Positions 1 to 10,174 of a DNA stretch of 64,000 nt are shown piece by piece (the first letter of the stretch is position 1; every line of letters starts with the position of its first letter). Source of the stretch: Argentina anserina (taxonomy: Eukaryota > Streptophyta > Magnoliopsida > Rosales > Rosaceae); NCBI RefSeq assembly GCF_933775445.1, contig NC_065877.1, forward strand, positions 6,014,001 through 6,078,000. Direction: 5' to 3'. The notes below the pieces were generated by a model that was given only the letters and a program-made list of their open reading frames with translations, made no database searches and was not told where the DNA came from. Made by a program: the position numbers and the translations under genes.

Positions 1-763
1 AATGAATTGGTGTTATCTTCAAAGCTTAATTGATTAAATGAAAAATGAGATAATAGAATTGGGCATTAACATTTTAATTATTGTCAACTTATATATATAT
101 ATATATTTGAGAACGTTTCTATTATAAGTTTTTATACATGTTTTGAAATTTACATTTTTTAAATAAATAATACACTACGAACATCAAAAACTAGAATGAC
201 ATTCATACTTATCGATAAAGACATTAATTTTGGTCGTAATGAGCTCATACGAACCAATATTTCACTAGTTGAACACACAAATTCAACTCTCATACGCATG
301 CACCTAGCAACAAAACCTTTCACATGCATATCATGAACTTCACGTCCAAAAATTGTCATCACAAAGCCAACCATTGCTTACAAAATACAAACTTGCCACA
401 AATGATTAACAAAGGGCCACGTCTAGAACACAACGAATGGCATTCTCGTGATTATCGTCCCATCTCCACCCTTGTCTTCAAAATTTCCATATCGATCAAA
501 CATTTAAAGCCCTCTGCTTCTCAACTCAATGAACTCATCAGTCATTTTGTTTTCAAAATCTATGAATGCTTCCAAAAGCTGAGACGGTGTTCTTTGGTCC
601 GCCCATTTTTGTCACACCAATCACTCTTCTTAATACTACAAAACCCAGCACCTGGAATCCACGCCTCCTCTGTCTCCTCCATAACCAAACAAAGCTAGCT
701 TCACTCTTCTTCTACCTCTCTCGGTGTTGATTGCTTTGCTTTGCTTGTACTGACTGGGCTGAA
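1..763. other. 5' intergenic region and leader of the BPP-type gene
   Basis: No gene is supported here. An AT dinucleotide run lies near 91-106. From about 690 the sequence becomes CT-rich, as expected for a plant 5' leader before the ATG at 764. Short open frames in this stretch have no recognisable domain. Confidence 0.5.
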
Positions 764-3318
764 ATGGAGAGAAGCTTCGGGAAGGTTGTCAATGCCAACG
801 ACAGAGACGAAGAGCTTGCTCTGTTTCTGGAGATGCGGCGCCGCGACAAGGTCAAGGAGAAAAATGGCAACTTTCTGCTCCTTCCGACCAAGACCGCCGG
901 CGACGAGTTTGATGCTGCTCCTCCGCTAGGTACGACGGCGTTATGGGTCGTTTAAAGCTGAAGTCTTTAGTTTACTTCAGTTGGGTTTGTTTTGGTGTCT
1001 GTTTTTTTTTGTTCGTAATGGGTTTGTGTTGTTGATCAGAGTATGATAAGGCGATGTACAAGATTAATGGGTCGGCGGCGCCGGAGCGGAGGAGTAGAGT
1101 CGATGAGTTTTTGAACTCGGAGAATGAGAGATCGGAGTACGATTGGTGAGTCAGTGAATCTTTGATTTTTGTGGTTTGTGATTTTGAGCTGATTAGGAGG
1201 CATTGTGTAGTGGAGTAATGACGGGTTGGATTTATGAGGGAACTTGTTTGTGTTAAGATGAGTTGCCAAATTGGGTGTTGTTTTGTGGTAGAGATCTGAA
1301 CTTTTGACTCATGTTAGGAGTAACTGGTTTCTTAGGATCATTTCATTGGTTGAGGTTCAATTCTTGTTCAAATTGTGTAGTTTGTGGTATGAAATCTATA
1401 GTGCAATGTCAAGTGGTAAGTTGTGTTGGATTTATGATAAACTTTTGTATGTTATGCAGGCTAATTACTCCACCTGCTACCCCACTGTTTCCGTCTTTGG
1501 AGATGGAACCCCAAAAAACTTTGGTTAGTCAGATTGAGGAACCTAATGCACGCGATTCCGCTCCAAAATCTAGGGTAAGAACTCTGGCTAACCAATGCAT
1601 TATTATAGACATTGTTGAATTTGCGATATATGATCTGCAGCCTTCCTACATTTGATTCACCTGAGTGGTAGTAGCGTTATTCTGTCGTGCGTTTACTTCA
1701 ATTTCTCTCCAGCGTTTACATCAGAGTTCTTGGACTTATATTTTGTCTCAGCTTTTTGTTATTTACATTGGGAGTTGAGTTAACATATCAAGTCATATTT
1801 TGTTAAATGGCGGTGCAGCTAGCAAACACTGCAAAGATGGAAACTGCTTCAGACATCAAAGTAGCATCTAAGCAGTCAGCATTGCCATCACGACCGAATT
1901 CTTCCAGTAATAGTAACAGGAGACCCTCACCATCAAGAGGGCCAACAGCTGCCCCGCGTAGATCTGCAACACCAACTGGACGGTCCACATTACCTTCATC
2001 AACCAAGCCATCAAGATCCTCCACTCCCAATTCACGAACCACCTTACCATCTGTCAAGCCAGTGGCTCCTCCAGTGAGGTCCTCAACTCCTTCTAGACCC
2101 ACTGTGCGTTCTTCTACACCAACTGGCAGAGCTTCTGTCCCGGCTTCTAAGACAACATCAAGATCGGCAACACCAACCCGGCTGCCAAGTTCATCAAGTA
2201 CACCTACACCATCTGCTCCTCCTGGCCGATCTTCAGTATCAAAGTCTGCTCCTCCAAGTTCAAAAAATTCTGTGCCATCACGGGGAAGTTCTCCAACAGT
2301 GAAATCAAGGTCCTTGAAATCCTCAGATATGCCTGCTATCTCACTCGATGCTCCACCAAATTTGAGAACCACTTTGCCACAAAGACCTACTTCAGCCTCC
2401 AGGGCTCGTCCTGGGGCATCGAGTGTTAGATCATCTTCTGCTGGAGCTGTTTCTAATGGAAAACCTAGACAGCAATCATGTTCACCTTCTAGAGGAAGGG
2501 CTGCACATAGCAATGCCACTAATGGGTATGCTCGTCAAGTCACAAGTAAATCATCATCCAATGACAGTGATGATGTAAACCCTGTACTTATGGGGACTCA
2601 AAGTGTTGAGAGAGTAGTGAACCAGAGGAAACTGGCACCACCGAAGCAATTTGACCATTCTACTCAGAAGAATCCTGATGGCAAGTCTTCGTCCTCTGAC
2701 AGCTTAGGCTTTGGAAGAACACTTTCGAAGAAATCCTTCGATATGGCCATGAGACACATGGTATGCATCACTTTGCTTATTAAACACCCCTGGTTTTTCT
2801 CAATGCATTATCACTTAATTAGGACTAGTTACTTGCTTGAGTTACCATAATGGATTATAAGATAACATCCCCATTGTTTTGGACATTGAAACCTTTCATA
2901 CCATTCAATGTTATACAACGTAATTAGTGGGATCAATGAGATTTACTACTTTGAAATATTACAATGTTAAATGGCAATTGTTCCTGTGTCATTTTAATTC
3001 CACTGCTTGTTTCTATAGAAGCAGTATATAGTTTAATTTTGAACTTTGCTTCTGCAGGATATAAGGCGAAGCGTCCAAGATAACTTGCATCCTGTTTTGA
3101 CAAAAGTTCCAGCTTCCTCGGTTTACAGTGTCCGAACAAGACCAACAAAAAGCAAGACTACTAATGCTACGGATTCTCCTCTTGCCACATGCAGCAATGC
3201 TAGCTCCGAACCAAGTGTCAACAATATTTCTGCATACTTTGAAGGGTGTGAAATTGAAGACATTGATCATGAAAGTGAAAAAGGCAACTCCTCTCCTGCA
3301 TTCGAGCAAGGCAGGTGA
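764..3318 (+). CDS. BPP-type basic proline/serine-rich protein (microtubule-associated family)
   Basis: Five coding exons fit with closed phase: 764-929, 1040-1145, 1460-1574, 1819-2760 and 3058-3318, giving 529 residues. The start is the ATG before MERSFGKV. The N-terminus has the family's DEELALFLEMRRRDK block. The exon 2/3 junction recreates the conserved YDWLITPPATPLFPSLE block, which strongly supports the splice model. Exon 4 encodes a long low-complexity basic region rich in Ser, Pro, Thr and Arg with repeated S-T-P-T motifs. The C-terminus (DIRRSVQDNL, then SPLATCSNASSE, ending QGR) is also typical. From family knowledge, Arabidopsis relatives (At2g40070, At3g09000) are annotated as basic proline-rich, microtubule-binding proteins; no enzyme domain is expected. 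The gene looks intact. A long open frame antisense to exon 4 is a composition shadow. Confidence 0.87.
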
Positions 3319-3889
3319 CCATTGGTCTTGGGTCATTGGTTTGCATCTGTTGTCATTCTCCTGCCATTGTTATTTTACAAAGTTGCCTACTCTACGCGGT
3401 AGTTAAGCTCAGCTCATCTCTGAAAGGAGCTGATGGTAGAAGGCAAGCTAAACTACTGTAAATTTTAAAGAACTAAGTCCAAGAGTGCATGTCTTTTCTG
3501 GACCTGCCTAAGTGGAACAAAAAATCAGGTACATTCAATCAGTGAGCTACTTGTTAGCAGTGATTGTTTGTATTAGATCTCAGTTAATGGAAATTGAAGG
3601 GCTCCCTCAGCTTTTACACATGCTTTGCTTCTCTGCTCATATGTGGTATTTGAGTCGTGTCTAGGTAACTCTTACTGTTGCTTATGCATTTTAACATGAG
3701 ATAACCAAAATAAGATTAGATTGAAAGAATTCTTGTTCCCTTTCACAATTTACTTGTTTCTGTTAGTCTTGCCAACTCCATTTTCAGAAATGTAGAGATA
3801 TCTCCCAACCAAAAAAATTGCATAGCCAGATTTCCTCCTTCAATAACCCACTTTTGAATGAAGCAGAAGAGACAAGACAAAAGAGCCAA
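3319..3889. other. 3' flank of the BPP-type gene
   Basis: Non-coding. It should hold the 3' UTR and polyadenylation region of the upstream gene. Nothing else is recognisable before the MITE that starts near 3898. Confidence 0.5.
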
Positions 3890-3897
3890 AACCTAAG

Positions 3898-4331
3898 TAG
3901 CACGGACACGGACACGGAGTCCGTATTGGACACGATTCGATACATAGACACGGCATATAGAATTTTTTTTGGACACGGACACGTGGTGGACACGTTAATT
4001 AAATATTATTTTTAATATATATATATATATATATATTTATTAAAAAAATTATTTTATAAATTTGAAAGTATTTAGAATTTTAGATGTATATATATGTCAA
4101 AGTGTGCATTAAAATGATGAAAACATAACTTGTTAGAATGGCTAAAGACTTGATAAGTACCTTGGATAACCAAGATTCGATTCTCACCATAAGCACTTTC
4201 ACTTTTATTATGAGTTGGTGCGTATCCGCGTGTCCGTCGGACACTCGCGTATCTGGGCGGTGTCCAAATCGGACACGCGTGTCCGGCGTGTCCGTGTGCT
4301 TGTCCGTGTCGGACACGCGATACGCCACTGC
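3898..4331. mobile_element. Small DNA-transposon-like MITE with CGGACACGG subterminal repeats
   Basis: A roughly 434-bp element has many copies of GGACACGG at its left side and the complement (GTGTCCG) at its right side, with an AT-rich core of TA repeats. It carries no coding sequence. The flanks AACCTAAG (3890-3897) and AACCTAGG (4332-4339) match at 7 of 8 bases and could be a hAT-sized target duplication. The exact ends are uncertain by a base or so. Related sub-terminal sequence appears at 41150-41200 and 44630-44700. Confidence 0.55.
4137..4200 (+). repeat. tRNA-like SINE-head fragment inside the MITE
   Basis: The stretch has an A-box-like TGGCTAAAGA and, about 40 bases on, a B-box-like GATTCGATTCTC. 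That is the spacing of a tRNA-derived SINE promoter. No poly(A) tail or flanking duplication was found, so it may be a fragment or chance. Confidence 0.3.
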
Positions 4332-4339
4332 AACCTAGG

Positions 4340-4830
4340 CCAAAACTCAATCAGAAAAAACGAAAGAAAAGAAAAGAAAATAAAAAATAAAAGGTGGATA
4401 AAGAAAAGACTTGGCATAAAAGAAATGGAAATAAATCCAAGTATATTTGCTCCCAAAGGCTTCTTCACCTTGTGGCTTCATAATTAAAAGTTCAAATTCC
4501 TAATTTTGCTGGAAGTTCAGGTCCAACTAAAATCTGGTCATAGAAAGAAGCAGGATTAACTTTGTTTCACACTGTTTAAACAAGCACGACAATGAACAAT
4601 TTGATGTATTCAACAAATGCCACAAGTGGATGTCAATCATTGCTTCACCATCAAGGTCTAAATCTAATTGTGAACTGCTGATCTTCTATTGTTTTGTCGA
4701 AAATTTAAGAAGGCACTAATTCATTTTCATTTAGGAATAACTAGAGTAATCAATTCAACATCAACTTAAAATAAAAGATTGATGCCTCAATTTAGGGTAC
4801 ATTATATTCTATAAAGTTTGATGATGCAAA
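4340..4830. other. Intergenic, no recognised feature
   Basis: A+T-rich sequence without convincing coding potential or repeat structure. Confidence 0.5.
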
Positions 4831-4838
4831 TGTTTAAC

Positions 4839-5522
4839 CAAGGTTCTAAAAAGCGCTAGGCGGTATGCAGGCGGACAACCACCTCCTAGCGCTTAGACGG
4901 TTAGGCGGCCTCTTAAGCGGCGCTTAGGCGGTTTTGAATTATTAAATATTTATTTATTTTTATACATATATTTAAACTATTTTAATGATTAAAAATATAT
5001 AAAGATGTTTAATATTAATTTTAAAAATACTTAAAATAGTCTAAATTCACATAATTTAAGTAGAAAGTCTATAAAAATATTTGAAGAAAAGATAAATAAT
5101 GAAACAAATGCAATAATACTAAATCTCAATTTATTTTTCTCCAAATTATTTCCTAACTCATTCAGTATCGGACTCAAACTTAATATTCATATTTTTTCCT
5201 CTTCTTTTGTTGATGAGATTCAGTTTTCAGAAAATAGACAAAGAGTGAGAGCTGCGGCCTTTTTAGTTTTTTTTAATGTCAAATGATGGTTGACCGCCTA
5301 GGACTAAATAGAGCAAATTAGACTGCCTAGGACTGAATAAGGCCGCCTAAGACCGCTTAGAACCGCCTAGAACCGCCAAGGACCGCATAGACGGCCGCCT
5401 AGGACCGCCTAGGAGGTCGCCTAATTCACAAAACGTCACAGATGGCCGCCGAAGTAAAAAGCGTGGTGGTGGGTGACCTCCTAGCGCCTAGGCGGCCACC
5501 TAGACCCTTTTTTAGAATATTG
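4839..5522. mobile_element. hAT-like non-autonomous element (MITE), copy 1
   Basis: A 684-bp element is flanked by a perfect 8-bp duplication, TGTTTAAC, at 4831-4838 and 5523-5530. The left end reads CAAGGTTCTAAAAAGCG; the right end read inward is CAATATTCTAAAAAAGGG, so the termini are imperfect inverted repeats. Both subterminal regions hold dense GCCTAGGCGG-type motifs in both orientations, around an A+T-rich core. No protein is encoded. Eight-bp duplications and CA-starting ends are characteristic of the hAT superfamily. A second copy with its own duplication lies at 62207-62932. Confidence 0.85.
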
Positions 5523-5530
5523 TGTTTAAC

Positions 5531-6328
5531 TGGTTAAACTTGAACCATTGTATGTGACTCACTTCTCTTCCGGGAAAGACATAATTAAGCTTTCAGTGGA
5601 GATGTTGAGCAAATGAACAAACTTTTGACTAGAAAGTAGAAACATGAGCAATCCCCATAAGTCCCTCTCTAACCCACTAAACACTTTTCCAAGTCTTAGT
5701 TCGTTTTCAGTTTTTCTTAATTCCACTGTGAATGGGAATATTGTGAAACAAAGAAAAGTAAAATGGCAATGTCACCATCAATTTCAATAGCCTTTGGTGC
5801 TCTTCCATACGCTTAAGCACAATTTTGATATCTGACTGACTGACGCTTTCCCATTATCTAATTCTCTTTCCGTTCCTTCACTAACCCAATTCTTATTTCT
5901 TATACATAGCCATACCTATTTATGGATTCTACTCTTTTCCAATTAGTCTCTCTCTCTGTTCTTATGCCTCTGAACTATCTGGGTTTCTGTTTCTGCATAA
6001 AAAGACAAGCCCAGATCATCATAGTGCCCTCATTTGGCTTCTTGCTGTTGAAGAACCAATTCAAGTTCAGGTCAGCTTTCCAATTCCAAGTAGCCTCAAT
6101 TTATTTGTGAATTGTTACCAGTTTTATTTCAGTTACAATCAGTTACTAACTTCCCAGCTGTCTCCTAAGTTAAATTTCACTTCCTAGATTTGATTATTAA
6201 TATTAATTCAGTTCTGTTAGGTCATGAGTTGCTGAATTTCAAGTTTTCATGGTTCAGAACGGTATAGAGGTTTAAGGTACAAGAAGATACGTGTATAACG
6301 GAGTAGACCATTGGAATTGTATGCTGCA
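5531..6328. other. Intergenic region and 5' leader of the kinase gene
   Basis: No gene is recognised. The CT-rich stretches near 5850-5960 and a possible leader intron after about 6060 are consistent with the promoter and 5' UTR of the downstream kinase. Confidence 0.4.
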
Positions 6329-8803
6329 ATGGTTTGTAGTTGCTTTGGTGTGCTCAATTGTTGCAAGAAAGACAAGAATTTGGAACCTTCCAGCCAAAGC
6401 CAAGGTAAGAGGATGAGTATGAATTGGTCATAGTAATCTTTCATTTTTACGAGGAGAACTTATTGTACTGAAAAGCAGTGAAATTTACATCTTGTTCTTC
6501 CTTGGTGAAGTTTTGTTAGGTTTGTTGCTATCATGTATTGGACTTCAAATCAAACTAATTCTGGCAAAGTGAATGCAAAAGGATTTCAAATTTTTGATAA
6601 ATTTTCGATATGCACCTTTAGACATTTTGTTCTTTGTAGTAAATAGATAGACGGTTATATAAGCCTGTAAAGCTTCTCATTGCTATAAGAACACGTATGT
6701 AATTTGTAGATGTTTATGTTCAAGTTTCACTTTTGTTTCCGTAGGGAATTGAAATTCTTTTACCGTCAATTCAACTGTTGAACGGAATTATAATTGAAAG
6801 GAGTAAGGAAGGTTGATTTTTGTGTGTGTGGTTTTCTAGGCTAGGTTTTGTTGTCTATTACGTATGCAGGAACTTTGTGTATGGTTGCGTGCTGGATCTG
6901 AATTGGAAAAGCTGATCTAACCAGAGTTTCTGTCTGTATGTATGAAATGCATGGTACTTTAGGGATTCCCACCAACAATGTAAGGCTCTTTTCATATAAT
7001 TCATTGAGGTCAGCAACTAGGAATTTTCATCCTTCAAACAAGATAGGTGGAGGAGGCTATGGAGTTGTCTATAAGGTAAGATCTACTTGTTAAATTTGCA
7101 TCAATTCCTACTGCAATTCCCTATTTTCTGGAGAGGAAGCTTTCAAATTCTCATAGAGATTAGAAGCACCTTTAAGTAGCTCAATAAGACGCTATAACAA
7201 TTCACCTCCTGGACCTCAAAATTTCTTTATTGCAGCATTAATGCATACACTATTTGAGTGTCTTAATATCACGTTCCCAGTCTACATGCTTTAACCCAGA
7301 GATAAAAGTTGTAAATGGACTTTAAATTAGTTAATGAAATTGAGATGAGAGAGTTGCAAACTTCTTACAAAGTTCTTATACTGCTGTCATGTGTGTTGCA
7401 GGGAATTTTAAGAGACAACACACAGGTTGCGATCAAGTGTCTTTCTTCAGACTCTAAACAAGGAGCCAATGAATTTTTGACAGAGATCAACACGATATCA
7501 AGAATACAACACCCAAACCTTGTTGAGCTTGTTGGCTGCTGCGTGGAGGACAATAACCGAATATTGGTTTATGAATATCTGGAGAACAACAGTCTTGCAA
7601 GTTCTTTGCTTGGTAATTACTATAATATTAAAGTTGTATGTTGGCTCAGATTTCATATGGTAGGAATTGAGATGCCTTTGAACTCTGCGTTGGTTCTGCT
7701 CTTTTCTAGCTGCACATCAAGATCTTATCCTGTTCAACACGTCATGTCTCTGGAAGATGGATTCATGATATGATTTTCCTTTGCTAGTACTTGTGCTAAG
7801 GTTCAGTAACTATATTGATAGGTTCAAGAAGTCGTGTTTCACTAGATTGGCCCCAGAGAGTAGTGATTTGCTTGGGTACAGCTACTGGTCTTGCATTTCT
7901 TCATGATGAAGCCGAACAGCATATTGTGCACAGAGACATCAAGGCTAGCAATATACTTCTCGATACAAATTTTTGTCCTAAAATTGGAGATTTTGGGCTG
8001 GCGAAACTTTTTCCTGATAATGTCACTCATTTGAGTACTAGAGTGGCAGGAACTGTGTAAGCTGCATTTCTAGTTGTCACATTTCATTCAACTCCATCTT
8101 CGACTATTTAGCTGATAGACTTGTCAATGGGGTTTTTCTCTAATTCAAATCATAGATTCCAGTAATAACTCGAACTCATGGTCTGTGCCTGCAGTGGATA
8201 TCTAGCCCCAGAATATGCACTTTTTGGACAGCTTACAAAGAAAGCAGATGTGTACAGCTTTGGGGTTCTTTTGCTTGAAATAATCAGTGGCAGAAGTAGT
8301 AGTAAGGCAGCCTTTGGTGACCAATATCTGCTTTTGCTAGAATGGGTAAACACTCCAATTAATTATATATAAACTGTTGATGCAATACTTGCAGGAGTTC
8401 TTATTTCGGGTTTCTGACAATTTTAAAAATACTTCTGCAGACATGGAAACTAAGAGAAGAACAAAGGCTTATAGAAATTGTTGATCCAGAATTGACAGCC
8501 TATCCAGAGGCTGAGGTTATGCGCTTCATTAAGGTTGCACTCTTTTGTACTCAAGAAGCGTCGCAACAAAGACCGGGCATGAAGCAAGTAGTCAAAATGC
8601 TTTCCAAAGAGGTACAGCTGAATGAGAAGCTACTAGTAGAGCCAAGGCCAAGGCGGTATGCACCTCAACATGGACGTGGTGCTAGTTGGGATGGAGAATC
8701 CTCTTCTCACTCAGATAAACAAAGGAAAACAGCCACAAATGCTGATGTAACTTCCATGCCCTCGTATATAAATGAATCTCAAACCCAAATGTTTCCCAGA
8801 TGA
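6329..8803 (+). CDS. Receptor-like cytoplasmic kinase, CRPK1/At1g16670-like
   Basis: Six coding exons close in phase: 6329-6404, 6963-7075, 7402-7612, 7822-8056, 8195-8345 and 8441-8803, giving 382 residues, close to the roughly 390 expected. The short first exon ([16 protein letters not shown]) has no transmembrane segment. The kinase shows the Gly-rich loop [10 protein letters not shown] (about 53-63), the VAIK lysine (K75), the HRD catalytic loop [10 protein letters not shown] (about 168-177), DFG (190-192) and GYLAPEYA. It is therefore an active-looking RD Ser/Thr kinase. The tail is Ser/Lys-rich. Arabidopsis CRPK1 acts at the plasma membrane in cold signalling; applying that role here is inference. 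Clustered N-terminal Cys residues could be S-acylated, but there is no Gly2 for myristoylation. Confidence 0.9.
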
Positions 8804-9409
8804 TCATTGTTTGGCTGTCCATAGTGTGTAGAGTGTTGGAAGCTTGCAAAACTCTGCAGGTTCTTGCATCTTTGTTTCCTTTGCTGAGTAGGAAGTGAGT
8901 CAAAGATGTCTGTATGCAACTGTTATAGATTTATTTATCTGAATTGGAGAGAGTCGTCATTGATCAACCTATTCTAATTTTGACCGATTGCTTACTTGTG
9001 AAAGAAATATTCTCCATGTTCCCTCCCTAAATGGTCTACATTTCCATTTAAGGTAATGTTTTTTAACCAAGAACTTGAATGTTCGATTTGACAATATGAA
9101 AACATAATTACCACATATGAATGATCGGTAAATGAGCGTATTTACTCTACAATAACAGTCAACATCAATCTATTATGACTAACAAAAAAAACAGTGAAAT
9201 TCACTGAATGCAAAACTAAAAGGTGAGAATCGTGAGATGCAATGTCATCATGTTCCTGGTGCACCAAATTTATTAGATTTGACCGTCATTATGCATGCAT
9301 GATGATTACATGCATGTTGTGTGTGAGAAAACACATATTTAGGCCCTGGGTTTGAAGTGGAAAAGTCCCGGTGGAAAACTAAAAAAATGAAAAAACTCAA
9401 TTTTAAATA
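8804..9409. other. 3' flank of the kinase gene and intergenic DNA
   Basis: Likely 3' UTR, then A+T-rich sequence. No further gene is seen. Confidence 0.5.
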
Positions 9410-9423
9410 AAATTGTGGTTATT

Positions 9424-9534
9424 GCCCAGTATCATTTGGTCTAGTGACATTAATCTCTAATTGTAAGTGAGAGGTTATGAGTTCGACTCATAATAGACTC
9501 GTTGTAGTATATTAGTTGTTGTATTTGATTAAAA
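9424..9534 (+). mobile_element. Short tRNA-derived SINE
   Basis: A 111-bp body lies between near-identical 14-bp direct repeats (AAATTGTGGTTATT at 9410-9423, AAATTGTGGTCATT at 9535-9548). It has an A box (TGGTCTAGTGA, 9437-9447) and a B box (GAGTTCGACTC, 9479-9489) at tRNA spacing, and an A-rich 3' end. Together these are the hallmarks of a Pol III SINE inserted by target-primed reverse transcription. Confidence 0.7.
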
Positions 9535-9548
9535 AAATTGTGGTCATT

Positions 9549-9917
9549 AAAATTAAAATTAATAAATAAGTAGAAAAACATCATTATGACATAAATATAA
9601 GTGTTATACTTTTTTCAAAACTCAATACTAAATTGGGCCTTAATACTGTGCTGTTCTTGGCCACTTTGCCAATCCAAAAGCCGAATGAAGCCCATATCTA
9701 TTACCTGTGTGTAGGGACAGTCTACTCCCAAGTCCAGCTGAAACAGTCCAGACAATCCAACGGTCAACAAGCGAACCTCAACAAATTAAGGCCTATCCAT
9801 AAGACACGCGTCAATCTTTTTGCCCATCTACCCGCGAAGGGCACGATACGCAATAGCGACAGATCCCGTATGAAAGGGGTATTCCGTAATTCCGCAAATA
9901 ACTGACCCCGTTGGGGC
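9549..9917. other. Upstream region of the CPL2-like gene
   Basis: Non-coding promoter-proximal sequence. No other gene is seen. Confidence 0.4.
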
Positions 9918-9925
9918 TATAAATA
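9918..9925 (+). promoter_or_regulatory. TATA box of the CPL2-like gene
   Basis: TATAAATA in GGGGCTATAAATACAAC lies about 250 bp before the ATG at 10175. Transcription would begin near 9950-9960, leaving a leader that holds the GA microsatellite. Confidence 0.6.
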
Positions 9926-10013
9926 CAACGCACACTCGCTGTTTGAAACCATAGGGATTTAGATTTTAGAGAGGGAGAGCAAAATTTAGAGAGAGAAAGA
10001 GCGACGAGGTCTT

Positions 10014-10015
<2 letters not shown>

Positions 10016-10053
<38 letters not shown>
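10016..10053 (+). repeat. GA microsatellite in the 5' leader
   Basis: An almost pure GA dinucleotide run of about 38 bp lies in the predicted 5' UTR. Such GA/CT tracts are common in plant leaders and vary in length between alleles. Confidence 0.9.
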
Positions 10054-10057
<4 letters not shown>

Positions 10058-10174
10058 CAGAGATAATAGTGAGGCAAAAAACTGGAAAATTACTCCAAGC
10101 CCCCTGATCTTTTCAACATTTAACGAATTTACCATCCTCTATTGGCGCTTTAGGTCTCGGAAATTTTGATCTGA

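Noticed and set aside
324..698. 124-codon frame upstream of the first gene
   Set aside because: No motif, no splice context, and it overlaps the leader of the BPP-type gene.
1803..2519. Long open frame on the minus strand (238 codons)
   Set aside because: It is antisense to BPP exon 4; low-complexity Ser/Pro-rich coding DNA often leaves its complement open. No domain was recognised.
5280..5480. Dense repeats of CCGCCTAGGACC considered as a CRISPR-like array
   Set aside because: Units are irregular and occur in both orientations inside a transposon with 8-bp duplications; this is also a plant nuclear sequence.
9437..9489. A/B boxes considered as a tRNA gene
   Set aside because: No acceptor or anticodon stem can be formed. 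The A-rich tail and flanking duplication identify a SINE.
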